From Phycisphaerales bacterium (GTDB taxonomy: Bacteria > Planctomycetota > Phycisphaerae > Phycisphaerales > UBA1924), in assembly GCA_030680655.1 (NCBI GenBank), contig JAUXUZ010000091.1:1-7821 (forward strand): a DNA stretch of 7,821 nucleotides, in the 5' to 3' direction. Positions 5,851 to 7,821 of the stretch are shown here, one piece after another. Numbering within the stretch: position 1 is the stretch's first letter; each line of letters opens with the position of its first letter. The notes beneath the pieces are model-generated. The model was given only the letters and a program-made list of their open reading frames with translations. It made no database searches and was not told the DNA's origin. The position numbers and the translations under genes were made by a program.

Positions 5851-5891
5851 GGCACCGACTCCTCCCGGGGCGGAGGAGTCGGTGGCACCCG
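5851..5891. repeat. REP-like palindrome, copy 2, intergenic
   Basis: A perfect 13-bp stem pairs caccgactcctcc (5853-5865) with ggaggagtcggtg (5872-5884) around a 6-nt loop. It is followed by gcacccg, as in copy 1 at 4462-4510. Ten bases of the left arm and 17 bases of the right arm are identical between the copies. The inner stem is longer here and the loop differs. No T-run follows, so a plain intrinsic terminator is less likely than a dispersed palindromic element. It might still block read-through between the divergent genes. Confidence 0.65.
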
Positions 5892-5973
5892 GCACTGATC
5901 GAATCGCGGCTTTTCGGCTTGGCCGCTTTTGCGCTCTAAACTCCCCCCCTTCCTCCGTTCCCCTCGCCCCGCT

Positions 5974-5977
5974 GGAG
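5974..5977 (+). promoter_or_regulatory. Ribosome binding site of the ABC-F gene
   Basis: GGAG lies 5 nt before the ATG at 5983, after a C/T-rich tract. It fixes the start of the ABC-F protein, whose first residues (MPLLTATNLHVAYG) match the usual beginning of the first ATPase domain. Confidence 0.7.
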
Positions 5978-5982
5978 ATTCG

Positions 5983-7821
5983 ATGCCTCTTCTGACCGCG
6001 ACCAACCTGCACGTGGCCTATGGACTGAAAGTGATTCTCGATGGGATCAGCCTGTCGATCGAGCCGGGGGAGCGGATCGGGGTGGTTGGTCGCAACGGCG
6101 GCGGCAAGAGCACGATGATGAAGGTGCTGGCTGGTGTGATGCAGCCCGACACGGGGAACGTGCAGGTTGCCAAGGGCGCGCGGGTGTCGTACCTGACGCA
6201 GGACCCGGTACTGACTCCGGGCGAGACGCTGCGGGGCGAGGCGGAGAGCGCGTTCGCGGAGCTGCACCGATTGCACGTGGAGTTGAACAAAGTCTTTGAT
6301 CAGATGGCGCACGCGGAGGGTGATGCGCTCGAGCGGCTGATGGAACGGCAGGGGAAGCTGGAGGGGCAGATCGAGAACGCGGGCGGGCACGCGGTGGACC
6401 ACAAGATCGACGCGGTGCTGCACGGACTGGGGTTCAGCGATGGGCAGTTCGGCACGCCGGTTGAGGGGCTCAGCGGCGGGCAGAAGGGGCGGCTCTCGCT
6501 GGCGAAGATGCTGCTGCAGCAGCCGGATGTGCTGCTGCTTGACGAGCCGACGAACCACTTGGATATCGATGGGCGGTTGTGGCTTGAGAACTTTCTTGTC
6601 AACGAGTTTCGCGGCGCGGTGCTGGTCATCAGTCACGACCGGTACCTGCTGGACAACGTGGTGCACCGGATCATCGAGGTTGAGCAGGCGCGGCTGATCG
6701 ACTACCCGGGCAACTACGAGGCGTTCGTGGAGATCCGGGCGCAACGCCGGCTCAGCCAGTCGCGCGCGTTCGACAACGAGCAGACGAAGTTCAAGAAGGA
6801 AGAGGCGTACATCAGGCGGTACCGCGCGGGCCAGCGGGCCAAGCAGGCGCAGGGACGGCTGTCGAAGCTCACCCGCGCCAAGGACGAGAGCACGCTGGAA
6901 CGCCCGATGGAGCTGGCCGGTTTCCGCCTGGAGCTGCCCAAGGCGCCGCGCACCGGTGACCTCGTCGTGACCGCGCGCGAGGTGAGCAAGGGGTATGACG
7001 GCGACGACGGCTCGCGGAAACAGCTCTTCCACGATCTCGATCTGATCATCGGGCGCGGCGAGCGGTGGGGGATCGTCGGGCCCAACGGGGCGGGTAAGAG
7101 CACGCTGGTGCGGGTCATTCTGGGTGAGCAGCCTGCGGATTCGGGGACGGTGCGCCTGGGGAGCAACGTGGTGATCGGGCACTACGCGCAGACGCACGAG
7201 CACCTGGCGATGGACAAGACGGTGGTGCGGTACCTGCAGGATGTGATCCTGAAAGAGTGCCCGGGGCTGCTGCTGAGTGAGCAGCAGGCGCGGAACCTGG
7301 CGGGGGCGTTCCTGTTCAGCGGCGCTGAGCAGGACCGTGAGCTGGGGAGTCTGTCTGGCGGCGAGCGTTCGCGCGCGGTGCTGGCGGGGTTGCTGGCGAG
7401 CGCGAAGAACTTGCTGGTGCTTGACGAGCCGACGAACCACCTGGACATCTCCTCGGCCGAGCGGCTTGAAGAGGCGCTCGCGGGGCCGGATGAGGAGACG
7501 GGCGACGACGGGTACGAGGGGGTGCTGATCCTGATCAGCCACGACCGAGCGCTGATCGACTCGACGTGCGACCACCTGCTGATCCTCGACGGGCACGGCG
7601 GGTCGGAGATCTTTGTGGGGTCGTGGAGCGAGTGGCGCGAGAAGAGCCTTGCGCGCGAGAAGGAGCGGCGCGAGTCGGAGAACGCTGAGAAGGGGCGGAA
7701 GGAGCAGGCGGAGGCTCAGCGCAAGGCCGCCGAAGAGAAGAAGAAGGCCGCGGCCGAGGCGGCGAAGAAGGCGGCGGCGGCCCCGGTGCAGCAGGCAAAG
7801 CCACAGAACCAGTCGCGGAGT
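5983..7821 (+). CDS. ABC-F family ATPase (ribosome-associated), cut by the window end
   Basis: 613 residues are visible and no stop is reached. The protein has two ATP-binding cassettes and no membrane domain, as in the ABC-F family (Uup/EttA/YheS/Ettlike), which acts on the ribosome or gives antibiotic protection. Domain 1 has Walker A GRNGGGKST (36-44), signature LSGGQ (163-167), Walker B VLLLDEP (183-189) and H-loop SHD (217-219). The charged inter-domain linker at about 250-310 (with KKEEAYIRRYRAGQRAKQAQ) corresponds to the P-site tRNA interaction region. Domain 2 has Walker A GPNGAGKST (366-374), LSGGE (457-461), LLVLDEP (477-483) and SHD (519-521). Both catalytic glutamates (188, 482) are present. 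An acidic insert (about 502-510) lies between Walker B and the H-loop of domain 2. The C-terminal tail from about 553 is Lys/Glu/Ala-rich and helical rather than a clear Uup-type domain. The start has GGAG 5 nt upstream. The subfamily, and any resistance role, cannot be assigned. Confidence 0.93.
   Translation, partial: MPLLTATNLHVAYGLKVILDGISLSIEPGERIGVVGRNGGGKSTMMKVLAGVMQPDTGNVQVAKGARVSYLTQDPVLTPGETLRGEAESAFAELHRLHVELNKVFDQMAHAEGDALERLMERQGKLEGQIENAGGHAVDHKIDAVLHGLGFSDGQFGTPVEGLSGGQKGRLSLAKMLLQQPDVLLLDEPTNHLDIDGRLWLENFLVNEFRGAVLVISHDRYLLDNVVHRIIEVEQARLIDYPGNYEAFVEIRAQRRLSQSRAFDNEQTKFKKEEAYIRRYRAGQRAKQAQGRLSKLTRAKDESTLERPMELAGFRLELPKAPRTGDLVVTAREVSKGYDGDDGSRKQLFHDLDLIIGRGERWGIVGPNGAGKSTLVRVILGEQPADSGTVRLGSNVVIGHYAQTHEHLAMDKTVVRYLQDVILKECPGLLLSEQQARNLAGAFLFSGAEQDRELGSLSGGERSRAVLAGLLASAKNLLVLDEPTNHLDISSAERLEEALAGPDEETGDDGYEGVLILISHDRALIDSTCDHLLILDGHGGSEIFVGSWSEWREKSLAREKERRESENAEKGRKEQAEAQRKAAEEKKKAAAEAAKKAAAAPVQQAKPQNQSRS

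Larger units (their letters stand above)
5639..5982. other. Divergent intergenic region between the small gene and the ABC-F gene
   Basis: This 344-nt region should carry promoters for both flanking genes, but I cannot name a convincing one. The middle (about 5720-5850) is strikingly G-rich and C-poor on the plus strand. The second copy of the palindromic repeat lies at 5851-5891. The last 40 bases before the ABC-F start switch to a C/T-rich tract (5938-5970, runs of C separated by T) followed by the ribosome binding site. Short open frames here have no recognisable protein features. Confidence 0.5.

Noticed and set aside
5716..5898. Small plus-strand frame in the divergent intergenic region
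   Set aside because: It is made of a G-rich low-complexity stretch and the palindromic repeat, and no ribosome binding site or protein feature is evident.
5635..7596. 653-codon minus-strand frame antisense to the ABC-F gene
   Set aside because: It is rich in Arg, Pro, Leu and His with no domain and is the mirror of the ABC-F coding frame, which has all expected ATPase motifs.
1..7821. CRISPR arrays, insertion sequences, phage or defence genes
   Set aside because: No regularly spaced repeat series, transposase, integrase, nuclease or restriction motif was found in either strand.

Overview
The window is very GC-rich and gene-dense. It has seven protein genes, one tRNA gene, and two copies of a palindromic repeat. 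The organism is probably a free-living, oxygen-using bacterium. A planctomycete of the Phycisphaerae type would fit the gene style, the tRNA without an encoded CCA end, and the dispersed palindromes. This is a low-confidence inference, because no taxon-specific marker gene is present.

Positions 1-3495 (minus strand) hold a tight four-gene lipid-modification operon. In transcription order it reads: membrane fatty-acid desaturase (3495-2494), FAD-dependent amine-oxidase-like flavoprotein (2497-1235), DUF1365 protein (1238-387) and the N-terminal part of a cyclopropane-fatty-acid-synthase-type methyltransferase (390 to beyond position 1). Every junction is a 4-nt stop/start overlap, so the genes are almost certainly made together. 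The likely logic is that the desaturase puts a double bond into an acyl chain and the methyltransferase adds a one-carbon group there. The flavoprotein and DUF1365 protein would then further modify or handle the product. The flavoprotein/DUF1365/Cfa trio is known from other phyla; the leading desaturase suggests that the cluster makes its own substrate.

Positions 3588-5225 (minus strand) hold a tRNA-Gln(CUG) with a hairpin just behind it, a PtsN-like PTS IIA domain protein, and a short-chain polyprenyl (probably farnesyl) diphosphate synthase. The synthase gene starts 3 nt after the IIA stop, in the same frame. A palindromic repeat lies inside the translated 5' end of the synthase gene.

Positions 5226-5982 hold a small uncharacterised gene (5638-5405, minus) with its own ribosome binding site and downstream hairpin. 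Next comes a divergent intergenic region carrying the second palindrome copy. From 5983 to the right edge an ABC-F ATPase gene runs on the plus strand and is cut by the window end.

No CRISPR array, insertion sequence, phage gene, toxin-antitoxin pair or defence gene was seen. The points most worth a second look are the desaturase-led lipid operon, the coding palindrome at the start of the isoprenoid synthase, and the coupling of a PTS regulator domain to that synthase.
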